Shown in pieces: positions 12,418 to 20,909 of a stretch of 27,456 bases of DNA (the first letter of the stretch is position 1; each line of letters starts with the position of its first letter). The stretch is from assembly GCA_964565715.1 (NCBI GenBank), contig CAZMGG010000075.1, positions 1-27,456 of the forward strand, given 5' to 3'. The notes under the pieces are model-generated. The model saw only the letters and a program-made list of their open reading frames with translations, was not told the DNA's origin and searched no databases. The position numbers were made by a program, and so were the translations under genes. Origin of the DNA: CAZMGG01 sp964565715 (GTDB lineage: Bacteria; Planctomycetota; UBA1135; UBA2386).

Positions 12418-12513
12418 ATCCTGGTTTCGACCATCGCCGCGGGCGGGCTTGATGGCGCGGCGGCGGACCGGCGAGGCCGGCCGTACCGCCGCTGTCATGG
12501 TCCGTTGCCGACC

Positions 12514-14010
12514 CTAGCGCACGCCGATCGCGGCGCGGCTGCCGTCCGACACGCTGATGCCGCCCGACAGTTCGAGCTGGCCGGCCTGGTTGAAGAACGT
12601 GTTGCCCAGGTAGATCGGGTTGTTGGGGATCGCGAAGTTCCAGGTCGCGGTGCCGCCGACGTTGGCCAGGAAGCTGAGCGAGTCGGGGCTGACCAGCAGG
12701 TTGCATCCCGCACCGGTGTTGGGGTAGAGCAGGCTCACCGGGGTGGGCAGCGGCCCGGCGGTCCAGGCGGTGTTGGAGAAGCCGAACAGCAGGAAGGCGA
12801 ACGCCGCCGGATCCAGGTGGGTGACGTCGACCACCATGGTCTCGCCGATCCATGGACCGTGCCGCGCCACCAGGGCCGGCGTGCCGGCCGGGCCGGCGCA
12901 GCCGCCGGCGAAGCTGTCGTAGGTGCCGACGAAGTCCGACTGGTACTCGTAGGTCGCCATCGCCATGGCGTTCGTGTTGGCCTGGCCGCTGACCTTGTAG
13001 ACCTTGCCCAACGCCGGCACGAACGCGGCGAAGTAGCGCGAGCACTTGCCGATGACCGGGTCGCTGGTGCCCGGCGTGGCGCCGCCGTAGAGGAACCACT
13101 CGTTGGTGACGCAATCGAACTCGCCGCACCAGCCCGACGGCTGGGCGTTGTAGCCGGGCACCTGCGCCGTCGGGATGCCGTTGCCGCCCTGCAGGATCAC
13201 GCGCTTGCGCAGCGGGTCGTAGACGCCCTGGTTGGCCACCACCGCCGGCGGGATCGCCGACGTGGTCGGGTTGATCAGCACCCAGGCGGCGCCATCCCAG
13301 CGCCAGATGTCGAGGAAGTGCACGCCGCCGCCCTGGCCGCCGCACATCACCACGTCGCGGAACTCCGGGTTGCTGCGGGTCATCACCGCGGCCTGCTGGC
13401 GCGGCGCCGGCGTGCCCGTGCCGGCGCTGCCGACCTGCACCCAGACGCCGCCGATGAACAGCCAGGTGTCGCCCTCGACGACGCCCGAGTTGCCGCCGAA
13501 CAGCAGCATGCCGCCGGTGATCGGGTCCCAGGCGATGTTCATCAGCTGCCGCGGCGACGGGCTCACGCCGCTCGGCGTGACGTTCGCCCAGGCGTTGGTC
13601 ACCGGATCCCACTCCCAGGTGTCGTTGTAGGTGACCGCCGGGCTGGCGCTGCTGCCGCTCTGGCCGCCGAACACCACCAGCTTGTTGCTGGCGAAGTTCC
13701 AGGCCACCGCCGCGCCGCCACGCCGGGGCGGCGAGCCGGCCGCGCCATCGGCGGTCTTCAGCGTCCAGGCGGTGCCGTCGAACTCGTAGAGGTGGTTGTG
13801 GGTGTTGGTGTTGGCGTTGCCGTTGCGGCCGCCGAACACGTACATCTTGTCGGTGCTGGCGGCGCCCTGGTTCTCGCGCACCTGGATCGGCAGCTGCGTG
13901 GTCAGGGTCGAGGCCACCCAGTGGGCGCGGGGGGCCGTCTGCGGGATCGGGGACTGCGCCAGGGCCGGGACGGCCAGCAGGGGCAGGAACAGGAAGGAGC
14001 GAGCGAGCAT
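12514..14010 (-). CDS. Exported kelch-repeat protein with Planctomycetota-type C-terminal domain
   Basis: The protein has 498 residues. ATG 14010 is preceded by GAGGAA at good spacing and followed by a signal peptide (LARSFLFLPLLAVPALAQ). At least five kelch-like blades are marked by a hydrophobic strand ending in Gly-Gly: KMYVFGG, KLVVFGG, GMLLFGG, DVVMCGG and RVILQGG. Each is followed after a spacer by a W-x-W or D-x-W strand (NDTWEWDPVTNAW, LDIWRWDGAAW). This makes a beta-propeller of about 330 residues. The last about 150 residues (from GTYDSFAGGCAGPAGTP to SDGSRAAIG) form a separate domain with paired Cys, of a kind recurrent at the C-terminus of exported Planctomycetota proteins. The role is unknown; extracellular binding is likely. 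Confidence 0.85.
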   Translation of the reverse strand: MLARSFLFLPLLAVPALAQSPIPQTAPRAHWVASTLTTQLPIQVRENQGAASTDKMYVFGGRNGNANTNTHNHLYEFDGTAWTLKTADGAAGSPPRRGGAAVAWNFASNKLVVFGGQSGSSASPAVTYNDTWEWDPVTNAWANVTPSGVSPSPRQLMNIAWDPITGGMLLFGGNSGVVEGDTWLFIGGVWVQVGSAGTGTPAPRQQAAVMTRSNPEFRDVVMCGGQGGGVHFLDIWRWDGAAWVLINPTTSAIPPAVVANQGVYDPLRKRVILQGGNGIPTAQVPGYNAQPSGWCGEFDCVTNEWFLYGGATPGTSDPVIGKCSRYFAAFVPALGKVYKVSGQANTNAMAMATYEYQSDFVGTYDSFAGGCAGPAGTPALVARHGPWIGETMVVDVTHLDPAAFAFLLFGFSNTAWTAGPLPTPVSLLYPNTGAGCNLLVSPDSLSFLANVGGTATWNFAIPNNPIYLGNTFFNQAGQLELSGGISVSDGSRAAIGVR

Positions 14011-14100
14011 GGGGGTTCCTCGGCAGGCGGATGCAGTGTGACCCGGTAGGCGCCGTCCGGGCCGCGTCCGGCCGGGGAATCTGCCGGAAGCAAGGCGGAA

Positions 14101-14136
14101 CGGCGCGACCCGGAGCCTCCGCCCCGGGTCGCGCCG
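14101..14136 (-). terminator. Long hairpin after the 14164-15576 gene
   Basis: Perfect 13-base arms CGGCGCGACCCGG (14101-14113) and CCGGGTCGCGCCG (14124-14136) enclose a 10-base loop. It starts 27 bases after the stop of the minus-strand gene and lies before the kelch gene start. Only a weak TTCCGCCTT follows it on the minus strand. Confidence 0.65.
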
Positions 14137-14163
14137 GCCGCCGCCGCTGCGGGTTTGCGCCGC

Positions 14164-15576
14164 TCAGAACACTTCGAGGGTGGTCGGCGTGCTGGCTTCG
14201 ATGGTGCTCCAGGGCGTGATGGTGATGCCCTGGAAGATCAGCTTCGTCGGCCACGGCACCGGCGGGCTGGTGTAGGTGCCGAACCCGCTGGCGGTGCCGA
14301 TCACGCCCATGAAGGCCGGCGGCGCGTAGTAGTCGGGGTAGCACAGGTTGCCCCAGGTGAACGGCAGGCTCGGCGCCACGCTGCCCGGCGCGGTCGGGCC
14401 GAACGTCAGGAACACCCAGGTGTTGGCGCCGGGCGAGGCGAAGTCGATGGCGGCCGGCGTGAACACCGGGATCTGCGGCACCTGGGCCTCGGAGCTGAAC
14501 ACGATCGCCCGGCTGGCGCACAGCGCGTTGACGAAGCTGGGGATGCCCAGGGTCGCGCTCGGCGGCCGCAGGCCGATCTGGTTGCCGAGCGTCGGGCCGA
14601 AGGTGCAGTTCGTGCCATAGGGCATGCAGCCGGTGTTGTGGATCATGCCGCCGGCCATGGTGCTGAGGATCGCGCCGCCGGTCAGCGACTCGCCACTGAA
14701 CAGGAAGTGCGGGTAGGGCCGCGGGCCGCCGCAGCCGGGCACCGTGCCGGCGGTGCCGGTGCCGGCCAGCTCCAGGCCTTCCAGGTCGAGGATCTGGGTC
14801 TGGCAGGCGCCGAACCGGTTGGTGACCCGGGCATTGGTCACCATCGCGTCCATCTGCGCCTCGGTGTGCACCACCAGGGCGCGGCCGGGCAGCACCGCGC
14901 CGACCGTGCCGAACGTGGTCCAGCTCAGGTCCGGGCCCGGGATCATCAGCAGGTCGCCGTCGCGCACCAGGGTCGGACCGGTGCTGCACAGGTTGCAGAC
15001 GATGTCGGTGTCCAGCGAGAAGAACACGCCGAAGTTGGGCTGGCTGGCGATCGCGTCGACGTCGATCACCGCGGTCACCGGCAGGCCCAGCGCCTGCTTG
15101 ATCTGCTCCTCGCGGATGAAGTGCTGCACCTGGCCGTCGGCGGTGCCGACCCGCACGATGCGGCCGACGTCGCCCGGCCGCAGGCCGGGGGCGCCGCTGA
15201 CGGTGGTGCCGAGCGCCGCCGACGGCGAGTAGTAGATCGTGCGCTGGTTCGGCGCCGTCGTGCTGGCCCACGGGATCATCAGGGCGTCGATCTGGCCGAG
15301 CATGCCCGGCTCCCACCAGATGCCGTCGTTGTCCTCGTCGCCGGCCTGGGTGTGGAACATGGTGCGCGGCGCCCACTTCTCCGCCCGCGACGGGCAGGGC
15401 TGCACCGGCAGGTGGACGATCTCGTTGGGCCGCACGAAGCGCAGCACGGTGCCGCCGCTGCCCGACAGGGTCTGTTCGGGCTGCGAGGTGGTGTAGAGGA
15501 ACTCCTGGGCCTGGCCGAGCGGGCCGAGCAGGCTGCTGGCGGCGGCGAAGAGGAACGCGGTGGGGATCGGACGCAT
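14164..15576 (-). CDS. Exported protein of unknown family, downstream tandem copy
   Basis: The protein has 470 residues. ATG 15576 is supported by AGGAGA six bases upstream and by a signal peptide (RPIPTAFLFAAASSLLGPLGQAQ). The mature chain begins EFLYTTSQPEQTLSGSGG. I recognise no known domain. Notable blocks are QPCPSRAEKWAPRTMFHTQ, GLRPGDVGRI, QIKQALGLPVTAVIDVDA, a C-x-x-C in VCNLCSTG, NRFGACQTQILDLEGLE, and the ending ITPWSTIEASTPTTLEVF. It is about two thirds identical by eye to the upstream gene over its whole length, including the last residues, so the pair is a tandem duplication. Sequence character (Gly, Thr, Pro, aromatic, no charge clusters) suggests an all-beta extracellular protein. 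Confidence 0.85.
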   Translation of the reverse strand: MRPIPTAFLFAAASSLLGPLGQAQEFLYTTSQPEQTLSGSGGTVLRFVRPNEIVHLPVQPCPSRAEKWAPRTMFHTQAGDEDNDGIWWEPGMLGQIDALMIPWASTTAPNQRTIYYSPSAALGTTVSGAPGLRPGDVGRIVRVGTADGQVQHFIREEQIKQALGLPVTAVIDVDAIASQPNFGVFFSLDTDIVCNLCSTGPTLVRDGDLLMIPGPDLSWTTFGTVGAVLPGRALVVHTEAQMDAMVTNARVTNRFGACQTQILDLEGLELAGTGTAGTVPGCGGPRPYPHFLFSGESLTGGAILSTMAGGMIHNTGCMPYGTNCTFGPTLGNQIGLRPPSATLGIPSFVNALCASRAIVFSSEAQVPQIPVFTPAAIDFASPGANTWVFLTFGPTAPGSVAPSLPFTWGNLCYPDYYAPPAFMGVIGTASGFGTYTSPPVPWPTKLIFQGITITPWSTIEASTPTTLEVF

Positions 15577-15696
15577 GGCTTTCTCCTGGTCGTGGGGGTT
15601 GGGTGGGGGAAGCGGGCTCACCCCGGGAAGGACCGATGCGGCCGGCGGCGCACGCGCATTCCGCAGGATTCAGGGCGTCGGGCTCAGGCGTACGCA

Positions 15697-15730
15697 GCAC
15701 GGCCCCGGATCCTGGGATCCGGGGCCGTGC
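15697..15730 (-). terminator. Very strong hairpin after the 15753-17174 gene
   Basis: Perfect 16-base arms GCACGGCCCCGGATCC (15697-15712) and GGATCCGGGGCCGTGC (15715-15730) flank a 2-base centre, so a stem of about 15 pairs with a 4-base loop would form. It begins 22 bases after the stop codon. No T tract follows on the minus strand. Confidence 0.65.
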
Positions 15731-15752
15731 CGCCGGCGGTGCCGGCCGCCGC

Positions 15753-17174
15753 CTAGAACACCTCGACGGTGCTCGGCGTGCTGGCCTCGATGGTGCCCCA
15801 CGGCGTGATGGTCACGCCGTAGAACACCAGGTCCACGGGCCAGGGGATCGGCACGCTGGTGAAGCTGCCGAACCCGGTGGTGGTGTCGGCGAAGCCCATC
15901 CAGTTGGGCAGCGTGTAGTAGTCGGGGTAGCACAGATCGCCCCAGCCGAAGTCGGTGCTCGGCGCCACCACGCCCGGGCCGGTGGGCGCGAACGCCATGA
16001 ACACCCAGGTGGTCACGCCCGGCGAGGCGAAGTCGATCTCGGCCTGGCCGAAGACCGGGAACTGCGGCAGCTGCGCCTCGCTGACGAAGCGCAGGGTGCG
16101 GGCGGTGCACAACGCGGCGACGTGGCTCGGGATGCCGACCAGGGTGGTCGGCGGCTGCAGGCCGATCTGGTTGCCGAAGGTCGGGCCGAAGCCGCACGAG
16201 GTCCCGTACGGCAGGCAGCCGGTGTTCAGGATCTGGCCGCCGCCCTGGGTGGTCAGGATCGCGCCGCCGCTGAGCGACTCGCCGGTGAACAGGAAGTACG
16301 GATAGGGCTCGGGCCCCGAGCAGGTCGGCACCGCGCCGGCGGTGCCCAGCCCCCAGGCCAGGTCGATCGCCTCCAGGTCGAGGATCTGGGTCTGGCAGGC
16401 GCCAAACCGGTTGGTGACCTGGGCGTTCTGCACGAACAGGTTCATCTGCAGCTCGGTGTGCACCACCACGGCGCCGCCGGGCGTGACGCTGCCCACCGTG
16501 CCGCTGGTGGTCCAGGTGAGCGCGCTCGCCGGGATCATCAGCAGGTCGCCGTCCCGCACCATGGTGGTGCCGGTGGTGCACAGGTTGCAGATCGTGTTCT
16601 GGTCGATCGAGAAGAACACGCCGTAGTTGGGCTGGCTGGCGACGGCGTCGATGTCGACCACCGCGGTGAGCGGCAGGCCGAGCGCCTGCTTCACCTGCTC
16701 CTCGGTCATGAAGTACTCGATCTGGCCGTCGACGGTGCCGATCCGGGCGATCCGGCCGACGTCGCCGGGCCGCAGGCCGGGGGCGCCGCTGACGGTGGTG
16801 CCGACGGGCTGCGAGACCGAGTAGTAGATCGAGCGCTGGTCGGGCGAGCTGCCGAAGCCCGCGCGGACGTCGAGCAGGGCGTCGATGCTGCCCATCAGGC
16901 CGGCCTCCCAGATGGTGTCGTCGTTGTCCTCGTCGCCGGCCTGGGTGTGGAAGGTGGTGCGCGGCGCCCACTTCTCCGCCCCGCCGGGGCACGGCTGCAC
17001 GCGCAGCTGGATGATCTCGTTGGGCTGCAGGTACTGCAGCACGGTGCCGCCGCTGCCCGACAGGGTCTGCTCGGGCTGCGAGGTGGTGAACAGGAACTCC
17101 TGGGCGAGGCCGCAGGGGGCCAGCAGGGCGCCGGCGGCGGCGGTGCAGGACAACAGGTTCGGGACGGTGCGCAT
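15753..17174 (-). CDS. Exported protein of unknown family, upstream tandem copy
   Basis: The protein has 473 residues. ATG 17174 is supported by GGAGGA six bases upstream and by a signal peptide (RTVPNLLSCTAAAGALLAPCGLAQ). The mature part begins EFLFTTSQPEQTLSGSGG. It shares with the neighbouring copy CPGGAEKWAPRTTFHTQ, GLRPGDVGRIARIGT, EEQVKQALGLPLTAVVDIDA, ICNLCTTG, VTNRFGACQTQILDLEAID, LCYPDYY, and an almost identical C-terminus (ITPWGTIEASTPSTVEVF). The signal peptides and the segment near residues 75-95 are where the copies differ most. No catalytic motif or known domain was recognised. The conserved Cys in both copies point to disulfides and so to a location outside the cytoplasm. Confidence 0.85.
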   Translation of the reverse strand: MRTVPNLLSCTAAAGALLAPCGLAQEFLFTTSQPEQTLSGSGGTVLQYLQPNEIIQLRVQPCPGGAEKWAPRTTFHTQAGDEDNDDTIWEAGLMGSIDALLDVRAGFGSSPDQRSIYYSVSQPVGTTVSGAPGLRPGDVGRIARIGTVDGQIEYFMTEEQVKQALGLPLTAVVDIDAVASQPNYGVFFSIDQNTICNLCTTGTTMVRDGDLLMIPASALTWTTSGTVGSVTPGGAVVVHTELQMNLFVQNAQVTNRFGACQTQILDLEAIDLAWGLGTAGAVPTCSGPEPYPYFLFTGESLSGGAILTTQGGGQILNTGCLPYGTSCGFGPTFGNQIGLQPPTTLVGIPSHVAALCTARTLRFVSEAQLPQFPVFGQAEIDFASPGVTTWVFMAFAPTGPGVVAPSTDFGWGDLCYPDYYTLPNWMGFADTTTGFGSFTSVPIPWPVDLVFYGVTITPWGTIEASTPSTVEVF

Positions 17175-17312
17175 GGCTTCCTCCGTGGGTTTCAGGGTTG
17201 GGGGGAACTGACGGGTCCCCCTCACAAGGGCCATCCCCCCCGGGGCGCACGCGATCCCCCGCCAAAAGCCGCCGCACCCCGCGGGCCGCGCGCGAAATGG
17301 GCCTTGCGGCGG

Positions 17313-17343
17313 TTGTCGGGGCCGCGGACGCGCCTGCTATAGT
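17313..17343 (+). promoter_or_regulatory. Probable korA promoter
   Basis: A good -10 element TATAGT (17338-17343) stands 49 bases before the korA ATG, with a TTGTCG (17313-17318) at a long 19-base spacing. The rest of 17175-17391 is GC-rich and holds no gene; it separates korA from the divergent exported-protein gene. Confidence 0.45.
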
Positions 17344-17391
17344 CCGGCTCGCCCGGGCGCTGCCGCGCCCGCCCGAACCCCGCCCTTCCCG

Positions 17392-19302
17392 ATGACCAAA
17401 GCTCCCGCGGCCACCGCGTCCCAGAAGCCCCTGCAGGAACTCGACCTGGTGGTGATCCGCTTCGCCGGCGACTCCGGCGTCGGCATGCAGCTCACCGGCG
17501 ACCAGTTCACGCGCACCACGGCGCTGATGGGCTACGACATCGCCACCTTCCCGGACTTCCCCGCCGAGATCCGCGCGCCGGCCGGCACCCTGCCCGGCGT
17601 CTCCGCCTTCCAGCTCCGCTTCTCCAGCTTCGACATCCACACGCCGGGCGACTCGCCGGACGTGCTGGTGGCGATGAACCCGGCGGCGCTCAAGGCCCAC
17701 ATCAAGGACCTGCGCCGCGATGGCATCCTGATCCTGAACACGGCGTCGTTCAAGGCGCTCGACCTGAAGAAGGCGAAGTACGACCAGGACCCGCGCACCG
17801 ACGGTTCGCTCGACGGCCTGCGCCTGATCGAGGTGGACCTGGAGGCGCGCACCCGCGAGGCGCTGGCGCAGAGCCCGCTCGACCAGCGCAGCAAGGACCG
17901 CTGCAAGAACATGTTCGCGCTGGGCATCCTGTTCTGGATGTTCCATCGCGAGATGGACTCGACGATCCGCGCGATCCGCCAGAAGTTCAGCAAGAAGCCC
18001 GACGTGGTCGAGGCCAACCTGACCGTGCTGCACGCCGGCCACGCCTACGCCGAGACCACCGAGGTCTTCCAGACCGCCTACTCGGTGCCGAAGGCGCCGA
18101 TGCGGCCCGGCACCTACCGCAACATCATGGGCAACCAGGCCCTGTGCCTCGGCCTCGTCGCCGGCTGCCGCAAGGCCTCGCTGCAGGGCTTCCTCGGCAG
18201 CTATCCGATCACGCCGGCCAGCGACATCCTGCACCAGCTCAGCACCCTCAAGCACCACGGCATCGTCACCTTCCAGGCCGAGGACGAGATCGCCGCCGTC
18301 TGCGCCGCGATCGGCGCCAGCTACGCCGGCAACCTGGGCATGACCTCGACCTCGGGGCCCGGGCTGGCATTGAAGGCCGAGGCGGTGGGCCTCGCGGTGA
18401 TGACCGAGCTGCCGCTGGTGGTGGTGGACGTGCAGCGCGCCGGACCCAGCACCGGCATGCCGACCAAGACCGAGCAGGCCGACCTGCTGCAGGCGCTGTT
18501 CGGCCGCAACGGCGAGTCGCCGGTGCCGGTCCTGTGCGCCACCACGCCCGCCGACGCGTTCGAGGCCGCCTTCGAGGCGGTCCGCATCGCCGTGCAGTTC
18601 ATGACGCCGGTGATCCTGCTCTCCGATGGCTACATCGCCAACGGCAGCGAGCCCTGGCTGCTGCCCGACGTCGACGCCCTGCCGACCATCCCGGTCCGCT
18701 TCGCCGCGCCGCGACAGGCCGGCGAGGAGCCCTTCCGGCCCTACGCCCGCGACCCGCAGACCCTGGCCCGGCAGTGGGCCCGGCCCGGCACCGAGGGCCT
18801 GATGCACCGCATCGGCGGCCTGGAGAAGCAGGACGTCACCGGCAACATCAGCTACGACCCGCAGAACCACCAGCACATGACCGACACCCGGGCCCGGAAG
18901 GTGGCGAACGTCGCGGCCGCGGTCGGCCCGGCGGTGCCGCTCGGCGCCGCCACCGGCGACGTGCTGGTGCTCGGCTGGGGCAGCACGNNNNNNNNNNGGG
19001 GTGCCATCACCTCGGCGGTGCTGAAGGCGCAGAAGCAGGGCCACCGGGTCTCCGGCCTGTCGCTGCGCTGGCTCAACCCGCTGCCGCAGAACCTCGGCGA
19101 GCTGCTGCAGGGCTTCCGCCGCGTGGTGGTGCCGGAGATGAACCAGGGCCAGCTCTGCACGCTGCTGCGCGCGAAGTACCTGGTGGACGTGCAGTCGTTC
19201 AGCAAGGTGACCGGGCAGCCGTTCACCAGCACCGAGATCCAGGACCGCATCGATCAGGAACTGCAGGCCCTTGCCGGCCGCAACGGGGAGAGCAAGCGAT
19301 GA
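17392..19302 (+). CDS. korA: 2-oxoglutarate/2-oxoacid:ferredoxin oxidoreductase, fused gamma-alpha subunit
   Basis: The open frame has 636 codons, four of them touched by the assembly gap. The gamma domain is about residues 18-205 (VVIRFAGDSGVGMQLTGDQF, PSGD-like AGDSG). The alpha pyrimidine-binding domain begins near 245 with GNQALCLG, SYPITPASDIL (about 270) and FQAEDEIAAVCAAIGASYAG. The C-terminal alpha part holds DVLVLGWGST and PEMNQGQL. With KorB it converts 2-oxoglutarate or a related 2-oxoacid plus CoA to acyl-CoA, CO2 and reduced ferredoxin, reversibly. The fused gamma-alpha plus beta arrangement is the two-subunit type. Substrate choice between 2-oxoglutarate and other 2-oxoacids is inferred from overall similarity. 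The ATGA overlap couples it to korB. At 18988-18997 ten N interrupt the conserved GST-x-G-A-I segment. Confidence 0.95.
   Translation: MTKAPAATASQKPLQELDLVVIRFAGDSGVGMQLTGDQFTRTTALMGYDIATFPDFPAEIRAPAGTLPGVSAFQLRFSSFDIHTPGDSPDVLVAMNPAALKAHIKDLRRDGILILNTASFKALDLKKAKYDQDPRTDGSLDGLRLIEVDLEARTREALAQSPLDQRSKDRCKNMFALGILFWMFHREMDSTIRAIRQKFSKKPDVVEANLTVLHAGHAYAETTEVFQTAYSVPKAPMRPGTYRNIMGNQALCLGLVAGCRKASLQGFLGSYPITPASDILHQLSTLKHHGIVTFQAEDEIAAVCAAIGASYAGNLGMTSTSGPGLALKAEAVGLAVMTELPLVVVDVQRAGPSTGMPTKTEQADLLQALFGRNGESPVPVLCATTPADAFEAAFEAVRIAVQFMTPVILLSDGYIANGSEPWLLPDVDALPTIPVRFAAPRQAGEEPFRPYARDPQTLARQWARPGTEGLMHRIGGLEKQDVTGNISYDPQNHQHMTDTRARKVANVAAAVGPAVPLGAATGDVLVLGWGSTXXXXGAITSAVLKAQKQGHRVSGLSLRWLNPLPQNLGELLQGFRRVVVPEMNQGQLCTLLRAKYLVDVQSFSKVTGQPFTSTEIQDRIDQELQALAGRNGESKR
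18988..18997. other. Assembly gap (ten N) inside korA
   Basis: This run of ten N interrupts the codons between DVLVLGWGST and GAITSAV. The frame on both sides happens to agree with a gap of ten. The family normally has a single residue between GST and GAI, so the true missing sequence is probably much shorter than ten bases. Confidence 0.99.
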
Positions 19303-20321
19303 CCACCGCCGAACGACCGCCGCTCAGCAAGAAGGACTACAAGTCGGACCAGGACGTCCGCTGGTGCCCGGGCTGCGGCGACTACGCCATCCTCAACGCC
19401 GTGCAGGGCGCCTTCGCCAAGATGCAGAAGCCGCTGCACGAGGTGACGATCGTGTCCGGCATCGGCTGCAGCTCGCGGTTTCCGTACTACATGGAGACGT
19501 TCGGCTTCCACACGATCCACGGCCGCGCGCCGGCGATCGCCACGGGGGTCAAGACCGCCAATCCCGACCTCGACGTCTGGGTGGTGACCGGCGACGGCGA
19601 CGCGATGTCGATCGGCGGCAACCACTTCATCCACGCCATGCGCCGCAACGTCGGCCTGAAGATCCTGATGTTCAACAACCGGATCTACGGGCTGACCAAG
19701 GGCCAGTACTCGCCGACCAGCGAGCAGGGCAAGGTCACCAAGAGCTCGCCGATGGGCTCGGTGGACTATCCGTTCTCGCCGATCGCGCTGGCGCTCGGCG
19801 CCCGGGCGACCTTCGTGGCGCGCTCGGTGGACGTGTTCCTGCCGCACCTGGAGGCGACGATCTGCCGCGCCGCCGAACACCAGGGCACGGCGCTGGTGGA
19901 GATCTATCAGAACTGCAACATCTTCAACGACGGCGCCTTCAAGGGCTTCACCGAGAAGGACATCCGCGACGAGCGGGTGATGGAGCTGGAGCACCAGAAG
20001 CCCCTGCTGTTCGGCAAGGACAAGCAGAAGGGCATCCGCTTCAACAAGGAGTTCGTGCCCGAGGTCGTCGAGATCGGCAGTGACGGCCGGCATCTCGGCG
20101 AGGTGCACGTCTGGGACGAGGACTGCAGCTCGCCGGCGCCGGCGATGGCGCTGGCCAGCATGAGCGAGAAGGACTTCCCGGTGCCGATCGGCGTGTTCCG
20201 CCGGCGGCAGCGGCCGAGCTTCGAGCAGGGCGTGCAGGCGCAGATGGCGGAGGCGAGGAGCAGGAAGCAGGAGTCGCTCAAGGATCTGCTGCATCAGGGC
20301 GAGATCTGGACGGTGGAATAG
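19299..20321 (+). CDS. korB: 2-oxoglutarate/2-oxoacid:ferredoxin oxidoreductase, beta subunit
   Basis: The protein has 340 residues. ATG 19299 overlaps the korA stop and is preceded by GGGGAG. The thiamine diphosphate site is complete: GDGDAMSIGGNHF (98-110) through FNNRIYGLTKGQ (125-136, Asn 126-127). C23-PG-C26, C57 and C206 match in spacing the four cysteines that hold the [4Fe-4S] cluster in archaeal 2-oxoacid:ferredoxin oxidoreductases. The beta subunit carries out decarboxylation and passes electrons to ferredoxin. The segment KGITR-like KGFTEKDIRDERVMEL and the tail to residue 340 are typical of the longer bacterial KorB. No ferredoxin or delta subunit gene lies nearby. Confidence 0.95.
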   Translation: MTTAERPPLSKKDYKSDQDVRWCPGCGDYAILNAVQGAFAKMQKPLHEVTIVSGIGCSSRFPYYMETFGFHTIHGRAPAIATGVKTANPDLDVWVVTGDGDAMSIGGNHFIHAMRRNVGLKILMFNNRIYGLTKGQYSPTSEQGKVTKSSPMGSVDYPFSPIALALGARATFVARSVDVFLPHLEATICRAAEHQGTALVEIYQNCNIFNDGAFKGFTEKDIRDERVMELEHQKPLLFGKDKQKGIRFNKEFVPEVVEIGSDGRHLGEVHVWDEDCSSPAPAMALASMSEKDFPVPIGVFRRRQRPSFEQGVQAQMAEARSRKQESLKDLLHQGEIWTVE

Positions 20322-20336
20322 GCGGGGCGTGCTCGC

Positions 20337-20909
20337 GTGAGCGAGGCCCCGCCGCGCGTCGTGGTGCTGGCCGGCCCGAACGGCGCCGGCAAGACCACGG
20401 TGTCGCGGGCGTTGCTCGGTGAGCAACTCGGCATCAAGCACTTCGTCAACGCGGACACGATCGCGCGCGGCCTGTCGGGGTTCGATCCGGAGGGCGCCGG
20501 GATGACCGCCGGTCGCGTGATGCTGGACTGGATGCGGCGATTGGCGGCGCGCCGACTCGACTTCGCCTTCGAGTCGAGCCTGGCCTCGAGGTCGTTGCTG
20601 CCGTGGCTGCGCGGCTTGCGCGACTCCGGATACCGGTTGCTCCTGGTCTACGTGTGGCTGCCGAGCCCCGATCTCGCCGTGGCCCGCGTGCACCATCGGG
20701 TGCGTGAAGGCGGACACTTCGTTGCCGACGAGGTGGTGCGCCGCCGCTACGGCCGCGGACTCGCCAATCTGCGCTCTGCCTGCCTGCCGATTGCCGACGC
20801 GGTATGGTTGCTGGACGGCAGCCAGCTGCCGCCAGGTCTGGTGGCGTCGGGTGCGCCCGGTTCCCTGACCGAACATGATCCCGATGTCGTGCGAAGGATC
20901 CTGAGATGA
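20337..20909 (+). CDS. Zeta-toxin-like P-loop kinase
   Basis: The protein has 190 residues from GTG 20337, 15 bases after korB. It matches the zeta-toxin-related P-loop ATPase family. Walker A is AGPNGAGKTT (12-21), followed by FVNADTIARGLSGFDP (36-51, the zeta N-x-D position), FAFESSLASR (77-85), and the family-typical RVREGGHFVADEVVRRRYGRG (121-141) with its basic residues for phosphate transfer. True zeta toxins phosphorylate UDP-N-acetylglucosamine; many chromosomal homologues have unknown substrates. The third-position GC is slightly lower than in korAB. It overlaps a small downstream gene by four bases, in an arrangement like a toxin-antitoxin pair with the kinase first. Confidence 0.85.
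   Translation: MSEAPPRVVVLAGPNGAGKTTVSRALLGEQLGIKHFVNADTIARGLSGFDPEGAGMTAGRVMLDWMRRLAARRLDFAFESSLASRSLLPWLRGLRDSGYRLLLVYVWLPSPDLAVARVHHRVREGGHFVADEVVRRRYGRGLANLRSACLPIADAVWLLDGSQLPPGLVASGAPGSLTEHDPDVVRRILR

Noticed and set aside
17195..17222. GGGGA/TCCCC inverted repeat upstream of korA
   Set aside because: Short arms in a G/C-run region, with no relation to the -10 element.
15670..19044. Minus-strand open frame of about 1120 codons opposite korA and overlapping the tandem copy
   Set aside because: Antisense shadow typical of very GC-rich DNA. It crosses the N gap and has no recognisable domain.
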